Assembly: GCA_002709695.1 (NCBI GenBank)
Contig: PAQF01000070.1
Coordinates: 1 to 32,080 of the forward strand
Length of the DNA stretch: 32,080 bases
Source: Candidatus Poribacteria bacterium
GTDB lineage: Bacteria; Poribacteria; WGA-4E; UBA9662
Reading direction: 5' to 3'
The translations under genes were made by a program, and so were the position numbers. How positions within the stretch are numbered: position 1 is the first letter of the stretch; every line of letters begins with the position of its first letter. Shown here in pieces: positions 8,404 through 17,461 of the stretch. The notes beneath the pieces are model-generated. The model saw only the letters and a list, made by a program, of their open reading frames with translations. It was not told the origin of the DNA and searched no databases.

Positions 8404-10095
8404 ATGGCTAATCCAAATGTACTTGTGATTTTGACCGACGACCAAGGGTGGGGTGATTTGAGTATTCATGGCAATACCAACTTAGATACACCCAATGTTG
8501 ATTCAATAGCACAGGACGGTGTTTTGTTCAATCGGTTTTACGTGTGTCCAGTTTGCGCGCCAACTAGGGCTGAGTTCTTAACGGGAAGATACCATTTACG
8601 CGGCCAAGTACATGGAGTTACTGAAGGGGCTGAACGTTTGTGCTTGAGGGAGAAAACTATTGCTGATACCTTCAAAGCTGCTGGTTACTCAACCGGTGCC
8701 TTTGGCAAGTGGCATAATGGAACACAGCACCCTTATCATCCCAATGCTCGCGGTTTTGACGAATTTTTTGGTTTCTGCTCCGGCCATTGGGGACACTATT
8801 TTGATGCTGAAGTAGAACATAATGGTAGATTTACGCGTGGAAAAGGCTATCTACCAGACGAAATCACTGATCGGGCGATAGATTTTATGGCGACCAACGC
8901 AGGTTTAAGTCAGCCGTTCTTTTGTTATCTGCCCTTTAACATTCCCCATACACCATTTCAAGTGCCAAATAGGTTTTACGAAAAATTTCGTAATTCGTCA
9001 ATTGAGATGAAAGCTACAAACCCAGAACATGAAGATGTAGAACGTACACGGTCGGCACTGGCACTGTGTGAAAACATCGATTGGAATGTCGGCCGGTTAT
9101 TGGCAAAATTGGATCAGCTTGGAGTTGCCGAAGACACTATTATCTTCTATTTTGGCGACAATGGCCCCAATGGAGCACGGTGGAATGGTGGTATGAAAGG
9201 AACCAAAGGGTCTACAGATGAAGGAGGTGTACGCGTGCCGGGATTAATGCGTTGGACCAAGCAAATCCAACCAGGTACAGTTATCGAGGAAATCGCTGGA
9301 GGGATTGACTTGTTGCCGACTTTGGCCGATATGGCAGATGTTGAAGTATTAAGTGAAAAACCTCTGGACGGTTGTAGTTTGAAACCGTTGTTAATTAATA
9401 AAACGATGAATTGGTCGGATCGGATGATTTTCACGCATCAACGAAACGCAATAAGTGTTCGTAACCAGCAGTTTCGCTTGGATGCGAAAGGCAAATTGTA
9501 CGATATGCTTACCGATCCTGGTCAGACGAGAGATGTCTCGGATGATTTCCCTGAAATGCAAGATGTACTGACAAAAGCCGTAGATGAATGGTGTGCAGAA
9601 GTATTACCTATACAGGACGATCGACCTTTTTCTGTTGGTTATTGGGAATCCACTCCACTTCCAGCACGAGATGGTGTGCCTCATGGTGGAATTCGGCGAA
9701 GTGCAAAGGCCCCCAACTGCTCGTATTTTACTAACTGGACTAAAACCCGCGAGTCTATAACTTGGGATGTTATTGTTGGTACTGAGGATAATTATGAAGC
9801 TATAGTTTATTATGCCTGTCCTGCTGAAGATATTGGGGCAATTGTAGAGTTAAGCTTCAATGGAAAAACTGTGCGAGGACAAGTTACCGAGCCACATGAT
9901 CCGCCACTGGTAGGTGAAGTTGAAGATCTTTTCCCACGTGGCAGTGAGTCTCTCGTCAAAGATTTTAAGCAGCTCACGTTGGGAACCATCCATATGGTAT
10001 CAGGTCGTGGCACGTTAACATTACGTGCTCTTGATATTCCTGGTTCTCAAGTAATGGATGTAAGAAGGGTGATGTTAATTAAAAAGGAAGAGTGA
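8404..10095 (+). CDS. Arylsulfatase A-like sulfatase with extra C-terminal domain
   Basis: A type I sulfatase of 563 residues that should hydrolyse sulfate esters, probably on a glycan. The metal-binding L-T-D-D-Q-G-W-G-D is at 10-18. The formylglycine motif C-A-P-T-R (51-55) has Cys51 as the residue to be converted, followed by F-L-T-G-R. G-K-W-H (101-104) and F-G-D-N-G-P further on complete the active site. After the catalytic domain, from about residue 430, lies an extra segment with T-W-D-V-I-V and Y-Y-A-C-P near its start and T-E-P-H-D-P-P-L-V-G in its middle, probably a beta-sandwich. No signal peptide precedes the first catalytic strand, which begins by residue 5, so it appears cytoplasmic; most related sulfatases are exported. 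AGGAG lies 5 bases before ATG. The propeller lipoprotein gene follows after 85 bases. Confidence 0.95.
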   Translation: MANPNVLVILTDDQGWGDLSIHGNTNLDTPNVDSIAQDGVLFNRFYVCPVCAPTRAEFLTGRYHLRGQVHGVTEGAERLCLREKTIADTFKAAGYSTGAFGKWHNGTQHPYHPNARGFDEFFGFCSGHWGHYFDAEVEHNGRFTRGKGYLPDEITDRAIDFMATNAGLSQPFFCYLPFNIPHTPFQVPNRFYEKFRNSSIEMKATNPEHEDVERTRSALALCENIDWNVGRLLAKLDQLGVAEDTIIFYFGDNGPNGARWNGGMKGTKGSTDEGGVRVPGLMRWTKQIQPGTVIEEIAGGIDLLPTLADMADVEVLSEKPLDGCSLKPLLINKTMNWSDRMIFTHQRNAISVRNQQFRLDAKGKLYDMLTDPGQTRDVSDDFPEMQDVLTKAVDEWCAEVLPIQDDRPFSVGYWESTPLPARDGVPHGGIRRSAKAPNCSYFTNWTKTRESITWDVIVGTEDNYEAIVYYACPAEDIGAIVELSFNGKTVRGQVTEPHDPPLVGEVEDLFPRGSESLVKDFKQLTLGTIHMVSGRGTLTLRALDIPGSQVMDVRRVMLIKKEE

Positions 10096-10180
10096 AACTT
10101 TAGTGCTTTCTGTGTAAAAATTACATCTGAGTATAAACAATGAATAGTTTACAGGATTGCAAGAGAAAGAGCAGGACATT

Positions 10181-13100
10181 TTGGCTATTGTAATTAGGAC
10201 GCGATCAAATTTAAATAATCTGCTGTTGTTATCATTATTCGTTCTAGTCAGCTGTACTACATTTCTATCGGATAATCAGTCGGATTCACCATTCGAACAC
10301 ATGCATTCCAGAGAGGCCCAGCATGCAGAGTTATCTCTAATTAGTAACCAGGTGAACTGTATTTCCACCGATTCTCAAAACGTATGGATCGCAACAGTTG
10401 CAGGTGTCTCACGCTGGAATGGAGATCTTGAGAAATGGGTTCACTATACTAAGGAAAACGGCTTGGCAAATGATAAAGTAAACGCTGTTGCTGTTGATGG
10501 AAAGTGGGTTTGGTTTGCTACAGATGAAGGAGTGAGCCGCTACGACTTAAAAATGAACACTTTCCAAACTTTCCGAAGTATTGATGGATTAGCGAGTAAT
10601 CAAGTGTCATCCATTGCTATAGATGGAAAATATGTGTGGTTTGGAACTTCTAATGGACTAAACCGCTATGACAAAACCATTGACAGTTGGGCTGTTCGTA
10701 CCCGAAAAGATGGTCTGGCAAGCAAAAAGATTACAACAATAGCCGTTGAATCCGAATATGTGTGGGTTGGCACAGGGAAAGAACCTCGCGATCCTAGAGA
10801 TCGATGGGAAGATCCTGAGTCTAGAGGAGGAGGGGTAAGTCGGTACCATAGAGCCACTGATTCTTGGAATAACTACACGAAATCAGATGGATTGGTAGAT
10901 AATGAAGTTTCTACTATCACGGTGGCTGAAGATAGTGTTTGGTTCGGAACTCAAAATGAAGGTGTCAGTCAATACAATAAAGTTGATCAGACCTTCATTA
11001 AAACATTTACAAAAACTGATTTGCTCAAAAGCAATATGATTACTTCTATTTACGCTGATGGGTTCCAAATATGGTTTGGCACTGCCAATGCAGGAGTACA
11101 TCGTTTCATCAAACCTGCTAATACTTGGATTCATTATACTAAAAATGATGGGTTGGCGAGCAATCATGTAACCTGGATTACAGTACAAGGAAATAGGGTC
11201 TGGTTTGGAAGTAAAGAAGATGGAGCAAGTTACTTTGATAAAGTGAGCGGTAAATGGAAGATATATAGGCAAGCCGATTTTCTTGCAGACAACGATGTTC
11301 GCGATGTAACACAAGATGCAAATGGAAACCTCTGGATGGCAACCATAGCAGGGATTTCTATTTACCGACCTGAGACTAGTAGTTGGGAAGTCATTTCTAG
11401 GGAAGATGGACTGACAACGCCATATATCATGTCGGTGCATGTTGAGGAAAGTAAGACGCCTCTCAAAGAAACAGGAGCCCAACAGATTTGGATTGCTACT
11501 GATCGAGGACTTGGCTCACGAAGTCTCAACGGTGGGGAGTGGACTTTTTATGCGCCTCCCCGATCACAGATTAAGGGTGAATCGTTTGTGAGAGCTTTTG
11601 ATATGGATGAGGGTATTTTATGGCTTGGTACTAGTTCAGGCCCTGCTATGTATGATACAGCTACTCAGACTTGGTCACAACTTGTTACGCCAGAGAGCCA
11701 CCCAGATACACTTGTGTCGTCCGTACACTCACATAATGGAGTAGTCTGGTTTGGCGGGTTGAATGGTATCTGGCGATATTCGGTTGCTGATTCACATATG
11801 CGCCATTATACCGAGGGGTTACCCCATATTTACGTGAATGTGTTATTGGACACAGGGAGTATGCTTTGGGCTGGGACACGTCAGGGCCTTGCTCGATATG
11901 ATGAGTCTCAGGAAAAGTGGATACCTGTGGGATTCAATTCGCAATTACCATGTCCTAACATCACTGCGCTTGCTTTTCAGAACGGAACCCTCTGGGTAGG
12001 CACACCACATGGGATGGGACGGTATGTTATCGCTGAGGAGTCTTGGAGTTCTATACCTAATATTTCATACAATATTCGTGACATCTTTTTTGATACGACT
12101 GGAAAACTCTGGTTAGCAACATCTATTGGCCTAGTCGAATATAGTACTCAAGAAGGAAAGCAAACGCTTCATCAATCTCGCCCTGTACGTAAACCAATGT
12201 TGGAACCTATGGTATCAAACATCGAATTTGACGGCGATTATGTTTGGTTCAGTAATTGGACTTCTTCACCAAATGGTTGTATATTGCGCTATCATCGCCC
12301 CACAGGAATGTGGCGCCGGTTTACGCGAATGGACATTTTACAATCTCCTCAAAAGCAGTCCATGACTCAGGTCCGTTGGATCTACGTGGATGAAGATGCA
12401 GTCTGGTTTACCACTGATTTAGGAGCACTTCGATACAATAAAAGGGACGATACATGGAAGCATTTTACAGTACAAGATGGACTTGCAACTAATGATTTGG
12501 ATAAGATTGATGCTAGTTCACACGGTGTCTGGGTAATTTCAATGATGGGCATCGAACTGAGTCGTTATGATAAAGCAACTAAAACGTGGAATGTAATTGC
12601 TCCCAAAGAACAAGTTCAACTGGAACGGATAAATGCTCTGGCAGTTGATGAATCGGAGGTATGGTTTGGATCGAGCCGAGGGTTGCACCTTTACAACGAA
12701 ATTACAAATGAATGGCGAGACTTGACACCGAGAGATGGACTGGCAGGCAGGGGAGCGGAATGGATAACCATAGACGATGATTTTATCTGGATCGCACGTT
12801 CAGAATGGGATAGAGACAGTAACCGAGCATTATCACGCTACGACAAGAAAGCAAAAAAGTGGCGGACATTTTCAACCACTGATGCACTGGTTGCAGACGA
12901 TATAGTACGAATTATTGCAACAGATGACAATGTATGGATGCTCTACAGGCCTTGGGATGATGAGGGTGTTACTCGATTTAACAAACATACTGGAGAGTGG
13001 ACTACAATTCGGTCTGGTAGAGGTACCACTGAACTTGCTGTTGATAAAGATTATCTGTGGTTAGCTGCACCGAGTGATGGTCTCAAAAGATTTCACTTCG

Positions 13101-14287
13101 CATCCCGTACTTGGACGTCATTTAGAGATCGGAACGGTTTATTGCACAATCATGTAAGCGAACATGCTCTCAAAGTTGATGAGGACTACGTGTGGGTAGG
13201 TACACTTGGTGGATTGTCCCGGTATGACAAACAGGAAGAATCTTGGATTTCCTACACAGCTTTAGAGACTCTAAAAGGGCATGCGATTCGCGCAGTGGAT
13301 ACAGATGAGCGTTTCGTCTGGATAGGTAGCAACAAAGGTCTTTCTCGTTATGATAAAGTCTTGGGAACTTGGAACAACTATCGGCAAGAAGGAGGTCGGC
13401 AGGAAATTCGAACACACGGCGGTCGGTGGGATGATTGGATACCAGACTTCGAAGACACTATATCTGATAATGTAGTGAGTTCTATTGTGGTAGATGCACA
13501 ATATGTTTGGATTGGGACCCATGACGGAGCGAACCGATTCGATAAAATTGCTAATCGTTGGGATCAATATAAAACCGAACATGGCTTACCCGCAAATAAT
13601 GTAACTTCTGTCAGTAGTGATGGTAATAATATTTGGGTGGGCACCAATTTTGGAATTGGAAAATATCCCCGAGCTTCGGATGATTTAAATGCGTGGATTA
13701 GTTATACATCCGGCACTGAAATTCAGCCCTCAGCTGTATCCAAAGAGTTCGCAGAATCACTAGTTACAGATGAAGTCAGATGTGTAGCTGCCAGCAAGAA
13801 AAACGTGTGGGTTGGAACACAAAGGGGAGTGAGCCGATATAATATCGGCAAGGATACTTGGAAGACAATCACAGAGAAAGATGGACTCGCCAGCAATGAA
13901 GTTAGCTGTATCACTATTGACCACATTCGAGTGTGGTTTGGAAGTGACCGAGGTGTAACTGTTTACGATGAAGAAACAGAAAACTGGATTACTTACACAG
14001 ACCACAGTGGACTTGCGAGCAATCAGGTCACTACTATTGGAATTGATGGAATGGGGGTTTGGATTGGCACCTATGACGCAGGAGTAAGTTGGTTCAATAG
14101 AAAGACCAATCATTGGACAACTTACACCAGAGAAGACGGACTTGCCCACAATGGCATTCTCTCTATAGCTGTAGATGATCTTTACATCTGGTTCGGAACT
14201 CATCGTGGATTGAGCCGTCTAGATAAACGTACGAATACCTGGACGACCTTCACAGAACACTATGGTCCGGAAGATATTTTAAGGTAG
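10181..14287 (+). CDS. Giant multi-propeller lipoprotein (about 29 Reg_prop-like repeats)
   Basis: A secreted lipoprotein of about 1368 residues made almost wholly of beta-propeller repeats. The N terminus has two Arg, a hydrophobic run and the lipobox L-V-S-C, so signal peptidase II should cut before Cys and attach lipid. I count about 29 units of roughly 45 residues built on V-W-[FIV]-G-T-x-x-G-[VL]-S-R-Y-D, then W-x-x-Y-T-x-x-D-G-L-A-S-N-x-V. These are the two-component-regulator propeller units usually found in the sensors of hybrid kinases. No membrane segment, kinase or response-regulator domain follows; the protein ends soon after the last blade. Twenty-nine units would make about four seven-bladed propellers. 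I prefer the TTG at 10181, with AGGA 4 bases upstream; an in-frame TTG at 10157 would add eight residues. The next gene begins 14 bases after the stop, so both are probably one operon. The likely role is ligand binding or protein scaffolding at the cell surface or periplasm. Confidence 0.9.
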   Translation: MAIVIRTRSNLNNLLLLSLFVLVSCTTFLSDNQSDSPFEHMHSREAQHAELSLISNQVNCISTDSQNVWIATVAGVSRWNGDLEKWVHYTKENGLANDKVNAVAVDGKWVWFATDEGVSRYDLKMNTFQTFRSIDGLASNQVSSIAIDGKYVWFGTSNGLNRYDKTIDSWAVRTRKDGLASKKITTIAVESEYVWVGTGKEPRDPRDRWEDPESRGGGVSRYHRATDSWNNYTKSDGLVDNEVSTITVAEDSVWFGTQNEGVSQYNKVDQTFIKTFTKTDLLKSNMITSIYADGFQIWFGTANAGVHRFIKPANTWIHYTKNDGLASNHVTWITVQGNRVWFGSKEDGASYFDKVSGKWKIYRQADFLADNDVRDVTQDANGNLWMATIAGISIYRPETSSWEVISREDGLTTPYIMSVHVEESKTPLKETGAQQIWIATDRGLGSRSLNGGEWTFYAPPRSQIKGESFVRAFDMDEGILWLGTSSGPAMYDTATQTWSQLVTPESHPDTLVSSVHSHNGVVWFGGLNGIWRYSVADSHMRHYTEGLPHIYVNVLLDTGSMLWAGTRQGLARYDESQEKWIPVGFNSQLPCPNITALAFQNGTLWVGTPHGMGRYVIAEESWSSIPNISYNIRDIFFDTTGKLWLATSIGLVEYSTQEGKQTLHQSRPVRKPMLEPMVSNIEFDGDYVWFSNWTSSPNGCILRYHRPTGMWRRFTRMDILQSPQKQSMTQVRWIYVDEDAVWFTTDLGALRYNKRDDTWKHFTVQDGLATNDLDKIDASSHGVWVISMMGIELSRYDKATKTWNVIAPKEQVQLERINALAVDESEVWFGSSRGLHLYNEITNEWRDLTPRDGLAGRGAEWITIDDDFIWIARSEWDRDSNRALSRYDKKAKKWRTFSTTDALVADDIVRIIATDDNVWMLYRPWDDEGVTRFNKHTGEWTTIRSGRGTTELAVDKDYLWLAAPSDGLKRFHFASRTWTSFRDRNGLLHNHVSEHALKVDEDYVWVGTLGGLSRYDKQEESWISYTALETLKGHAIRAVDTDERFVWIGSNKGLSRYDKVLGTWNNYRQEGGRQEIRTHGGRWDDWIPDFEDTISDNVVSSIVVDAQYVWIGTHDGANRFDKIANRWDQYKTEHGLPANNVTSVSSDGNNIWVGTNFGIGKYPRASDDLNAWISYTSGTEIQPSAVSKEFAESLVTDEVRCVAASKKNVWVGTQRGVSRYNIGKDTWKTITEKDGLASNEVSCITIDHIRVWFGSDRGVTVYDEETENWITYTDHSGLASNQVTTIGIDGMGVWIGTYDAGVSWFNRKTNHWTTYTREDGLAHNGILSIAVDDLYIWFGTHRGLSRLDKRTNTWTTFTEHYGPEDILR

Positions 14288-14301
14288 CAGAACGGATCGT
14301 A

Positions 14302-16254
14302 ATGAAAACCTATAACTGGAAAAACCTCCTTCCCATCTTTCTTGTGTTCTGGGCTTCCTGTTTTATTACTTTTCGTGCTCAAGCGGAAGATGTATACAGC
14401 TTGCTCGGTAAGCTTTTTCTATCTGGACGTGTTGAATACGATTTTACAAATAGACGCGACTTCCTCTTGGATACCGAAGAAGAATTAGTTCGGCAGAACG
14501 ATTTTGACTTCGACCGTCTATTTCGACGCGGATTTCACAGCGTCATGGTTATTGAAGAAACTGCAGGCAATACTAAAAACATCCTTTCCTTAGGGGATGT
14601 ACCTACCACGTTTACAAAGTTCACTTTTGATTCCGTTGATCTGAGTGGTGTTCGCTGGGAGGTTCGCTCGGAAAAAACTGATTGGACATTCCTAATGGTT
14701 CCAGGTGTGCTCAATGGTATTCCAAATCAAGGAAACTTGGAAGGTTCAGGTATTGGATTGAGAGAAGTTACGAAAATTGGCAGATCCAAGATAGGCATTT
14801 CCTCGTACTTTCGTGAAACACCTGTGTGGGCATTAGATATGGAAACTAACTTCGCAAACTATGGATTAAAAGCTGAATTTGCCATAACTCCTAAGAGTGA
14901 TTTTAAAAAAGATACCAGGTCGCGTTTCGACGTTATGACTACCGTATTTAAAGCCTTTCAAACTGTTGGAGATACAATCTTACAAGCGGAAGCTTTTCGC
15001 GTTGGTCCTGGTTTTGATGCATCTAGGTCAGTCAGTGACAATGATGATGGAGATCGATACACTGATAATACACCGCTAGACCCACCTTCCTTAATTATTC
15101 CTGGAGATCTTGATAAAAATAACAATGGTATCTTTGACTATGAAGATGATATTTTACTTTTCGATATTGATGAAGATTTCTTGGACGAAGTCGACAAAAA
15201 TAATAATGGTATTAGGGACGAAGAGGAAAACGATAAAGATCCCAATTATGAATTTGACGTTGGACTTCGAGGGATACATTTGCTCATGAAACATAAGAAA
15301 AAGCATCAAAATAACTCTATTGATCTTGATATAGGACTCCAATTTGAAGAAAATCTCAGAGAAAAAATAACCGGAAGCCTATCGTCTGCAACTAAGGCAT
15401 TTGCTAACTTAGTTTACAAAACAAAATTGGCAGATCACACATCTATGGTAATTGATAATGAATTGAAGTTAGTGAAGGACAGCATTCCCGACGAGACTTG
15501 GTATTTTGCTGGTTTCCTGAACGAAACTGAGGAACGCCTTTATCGTGAGCAACCAAAGATTAAAGAGTTAGAAAATAGAGGGGATGTTCTATTTTTCAAT
15601 GTAGACAGTCGTATTGAAGTCGAAAAACGACGTAGGGACACGTTGTTGATGCAGAATGATCTGATCAACACTTCCAAAATTACTTGGGAATATTCGGGGA
15701 TTGAGCAAATGGTAACTACAGGTCGTGTGAAATTCCAATATGACTTTGATTTTGATAAGGACAATGAGCATTACGAAGTTGGCATTTTCAAAACTCTGTA
15801 CCGCATACGTCCATCCAAGCCACTCGAAATAAACCCGATGTTCAAGTACACTATCCGCAATGGTTTTCGGATGGCAGAAGATCATTATGAAAATCTTGAA
15901 TTGATAGAAAAACTTGATGGCAAGCAAGTCTCGAAACGCATCCAACTACGTCAGATTGAACAAGCAGATGTACGTGACATGGCTTCTGCTATTATATTAA
16001 AAATTGTCTACCAGTTTACCAAAACTATAAAGATTACTGGAGGAGGACAAGTACTACTCTACAATGATATGCTTGAAGACGAGAACGATTTTTTACGCCA
16101 AGCACTATTGGCTGAAATGGAAAAGAATTTTGTGGCCTACAAAAAACCTCTTTTTCTGCATATCGGTGCACGATATATTGACCAACGGGCCGCCGGAACC
16201 GTTAACGATCGAAATTTCATGGAAACTTTCGTGCGCGTTTTTGGGAAATTTTGA
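14302..16254 (+). CDS. Secreted, probable outer-membrane beta-barrel protein with calcium-loop-like segments
   Basis: I do not recognise a named family. The 650-residue protein starts with a signal peptide (K-rich start, hydrophobic core, A-Q-A before E-D at about 28/29). The body alternates polar and hydrophobic residues as in transmembrane beta strands, and the chain ends in V-R-V-F-G-K-F, a terminal Phe with alternating residues as in outer-membrane proteins recognised by the BAM machinery. Between about 246 and 312 lies an acidic insert with three Asp/Asn-rich loops (D-N-D-D-G-D, D-K-N-N-N-G-I-F-D, D-K-N-N-N-G-I-R-D-E-E) like dockerin, EF-hand or thrombospondin type 3 calcium loops. It starts 14 bases after the propeller gene, so the two proteins probably act together. 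A pore, anchor or receptor partner for the lipoprotein is the simplest reading, but it is inferred. Confidence 0.75.
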   Translation: MKTYNWKNLLPIFLVFWASCFITFRAQAEDVYSLLGKLFLSGRVEYDFTNRRDFLLDTEEELVRQNDFDFDRLFRRGFHSVMVIEETAGNTKNILSLGDVPTTFTKFTFDSVDLSGVRWEVRSEKTDWTFLMVPGVLNGIPNQGNLEGSGIGLREVTKIGRSKIGISSYFRETPVWALDMETNFANYGLKAEFAITPKSDFKKDTRSRFDVMTTVFKAFQTVGDTILQAEAFRVGPGFDASRSVSDNDDGDRYTDNTPLDPPSLIIPGDLDKNNNGIFDYEDDILLFDIDEDFLDEVDKNNNGIRDEEENDKDPNYEFDVGLRGIHLLMKHKKKHQNNSIDLDIGLQFEENLREKITGSLSSATKAFANLVYKTKLADHTSMVIDNELKLVKDSIPDETWYFAGFLNETEERLYREQPKIKELENRGDVLFFNVDSRIEVEKRRRDTLLMQNDLINTSKITWEYSGIEQMVTTGRVKFQYDFDFDKDNEHYEVGIFKTLYRIRPSKPLEINPMFKYTIRNGFRMAEDHYENLELIEKLDGKQVSKRIQLRQIEQADVRDMASAIILKIVYQFTKTIKITGGGQVLLYNDMLEDENDFLRQALLAEMEKNFVAYKKPLFLHIGARYIDQRAAGTVNDRNFMETFVRVFGKF

Positions 16255-16619
16255 TCTTTTGATCTTGGGCGATATACTTGAAGAGTATTGAGCCAAACAG
16301 ATTAACTTGAAAAAAAGAGGTAAGCCAGTAGCTCATTCGTCTTAATATTATTAGATCTAATAAACCTTACTCTTTACCTTGAGATATTAGTCATGTTAAA
16401 ATGCCAGCGCCAATGTAATAGATTGGGAATTATTAGGTTCGTCACTATAAAACAGTTCAATACTGATCAAAATTATCATCATAAATTGGCAGTGATGCAG
16501 ACATCGAAATAGAATTTACTATCTTCGAAACTCATTTTATACTGCTTGTTTTCCAATAACTAAATACTTTAAGCCATTGTTTTGTTTAATTTGGCTAATC
16601 TAATTTAGAGGATAATAAA
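16255..16619. other. 365-base spacer, no gene seen
   Basis: The spacer follows the beta-barrel-like gene. TTTTGATC occurs twice in tandem at its very start, overlapping the stop. ATACT-TGAAG-AGTAT near 16274-16288 is a short hairpin without a T-run, so no good terminator is seen. The ribosome binding site AGAGGA at 16607-16612 serves the next gene. Nothing else is supported. Confidence 0.4.
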
Positions 16620-17420
16620 ATGAACCCAGAAGTTGCACGAGAAACTCGAGAAAAAATGTTGCAAGATGGATACTGTGTTATCCCAGATATTCTGAGCCAA
16701 GATTTTCTGCGAGAACTTCGTCAAGAATCGAATCGCTTAAATGACACCATGGAACATCACCCTGATACTAAGTACCAAGGTACACACCTTGGTATTCGTT
16801 ATGAAGATAATGAAGTGATGTGTAGACTGGCAGAATGGGAACCAGCACGACAAGCCCTAGAAGAAATAGGTTTTGGGGATTTTGTTCATGCTGGAAGTCT
16901 GATAATTTTAACCAAAGAGCCGTTCGCACCTGCTCTCTATTGGCATCAAGACTGGATGCGGTGGGAAGACCCTCTCAGTTGCTCACCTTGGCCTCAAACT
17001 ATTTTTCTCTCCTATTATTTGGAGGATACTGCTATTGAAAATGGTTGTTTCAAAGTCATTCCTGGCACACACCTGAAACGTATTCCATTGCATGATCAAC
17101 TAGTTACCGCGCATGAACAAGGAGCAAGGTTCATCGAAGAAGACCACCCTATTATGTTCAGCGACCATCCAGATCAGGTAGATTTATTGACCAAGGCAGG
17201 AGCTTTGGTACTGGGAGATGCTCGAGTTTTACACGCGGCACGAAAAAACCAAACAGCAGAGCGCAGGAATTTGTTGTTATTGTGGCATAGTCGCCCGGAA
17301 ACGATCCCTGACTATTGGGATAGAGAAATTCCTCCAGCAGTTGCAGAACGAGATCCCGAAGCAACTTATTCAGGATCTCGAATTCCTGGTCAATATCTCC
17401 AACCCAAAATTATTGACTAG
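16620..17420 (+). CDS. Phytanoyl-CoA dioxygenase (PhyH) family protein
   Basis: A 266-residue Fe(II)/2-oxoglutarate oxygenase with all key residues. D-G-Y-C-V-I-P-D (16-23) opens the fold. W-H-Q-D-W (108-112) gives His109 and Asp111, V-L-H-A-A-R-K-N gives distal His205, and Arg215/Arg216 are candidates for binding 2-oxoglutarate. V-I-P-G-T-H at 146-151 is the core strand. The H-Q-D-W form with a following R-W-E-D is seen in PhyH proteins of unknown substrate. There is no signal peptide. A good Shine-Dalgarno sequence (AGAGGA, 7 bases upstream) supports the ATG. A second, unrelated 2OG oxygenase starts 41 bases after the stop, so the two are likely co-transcribed and may act in sequence on one compound. 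Confidence 0.92.
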   Translation: MNPEVARETREKMLQDGYCVIPDILSQDFLRELRQESNRLNDTMEHHPDTKYQGTHLGIRYEDNEVMCRLAEWEPARQALEEIGFGDFVHAGSLIILTKEPFAPALYWHQDWMRWEDPLSCSPWPQTIFLSYYLEDTAIENGCFKVIPGTHLKRIPLHDQLVTAHEQGARFIEEDHPIMFSDHPDQVDLLTKAGALVLGDARVLHAARKNQTAERRNLLLLWHSRPETIPDYWDREIPPAVAERDPEATYSGSRIPGQYLQPKIID

Positions 17421-17461
17421 GACTACACAAGACGAAAATTTAAGAACGGCTTCAGCAATAC

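Noticed and set aside
10181-14287. Hybrid two-component sensor kinase
   Set aside because: Only the propeller repeats are present; no transmembrane helix, histidine kinase or response-regulator motif follows, and a lipobox replaces the usual topology.
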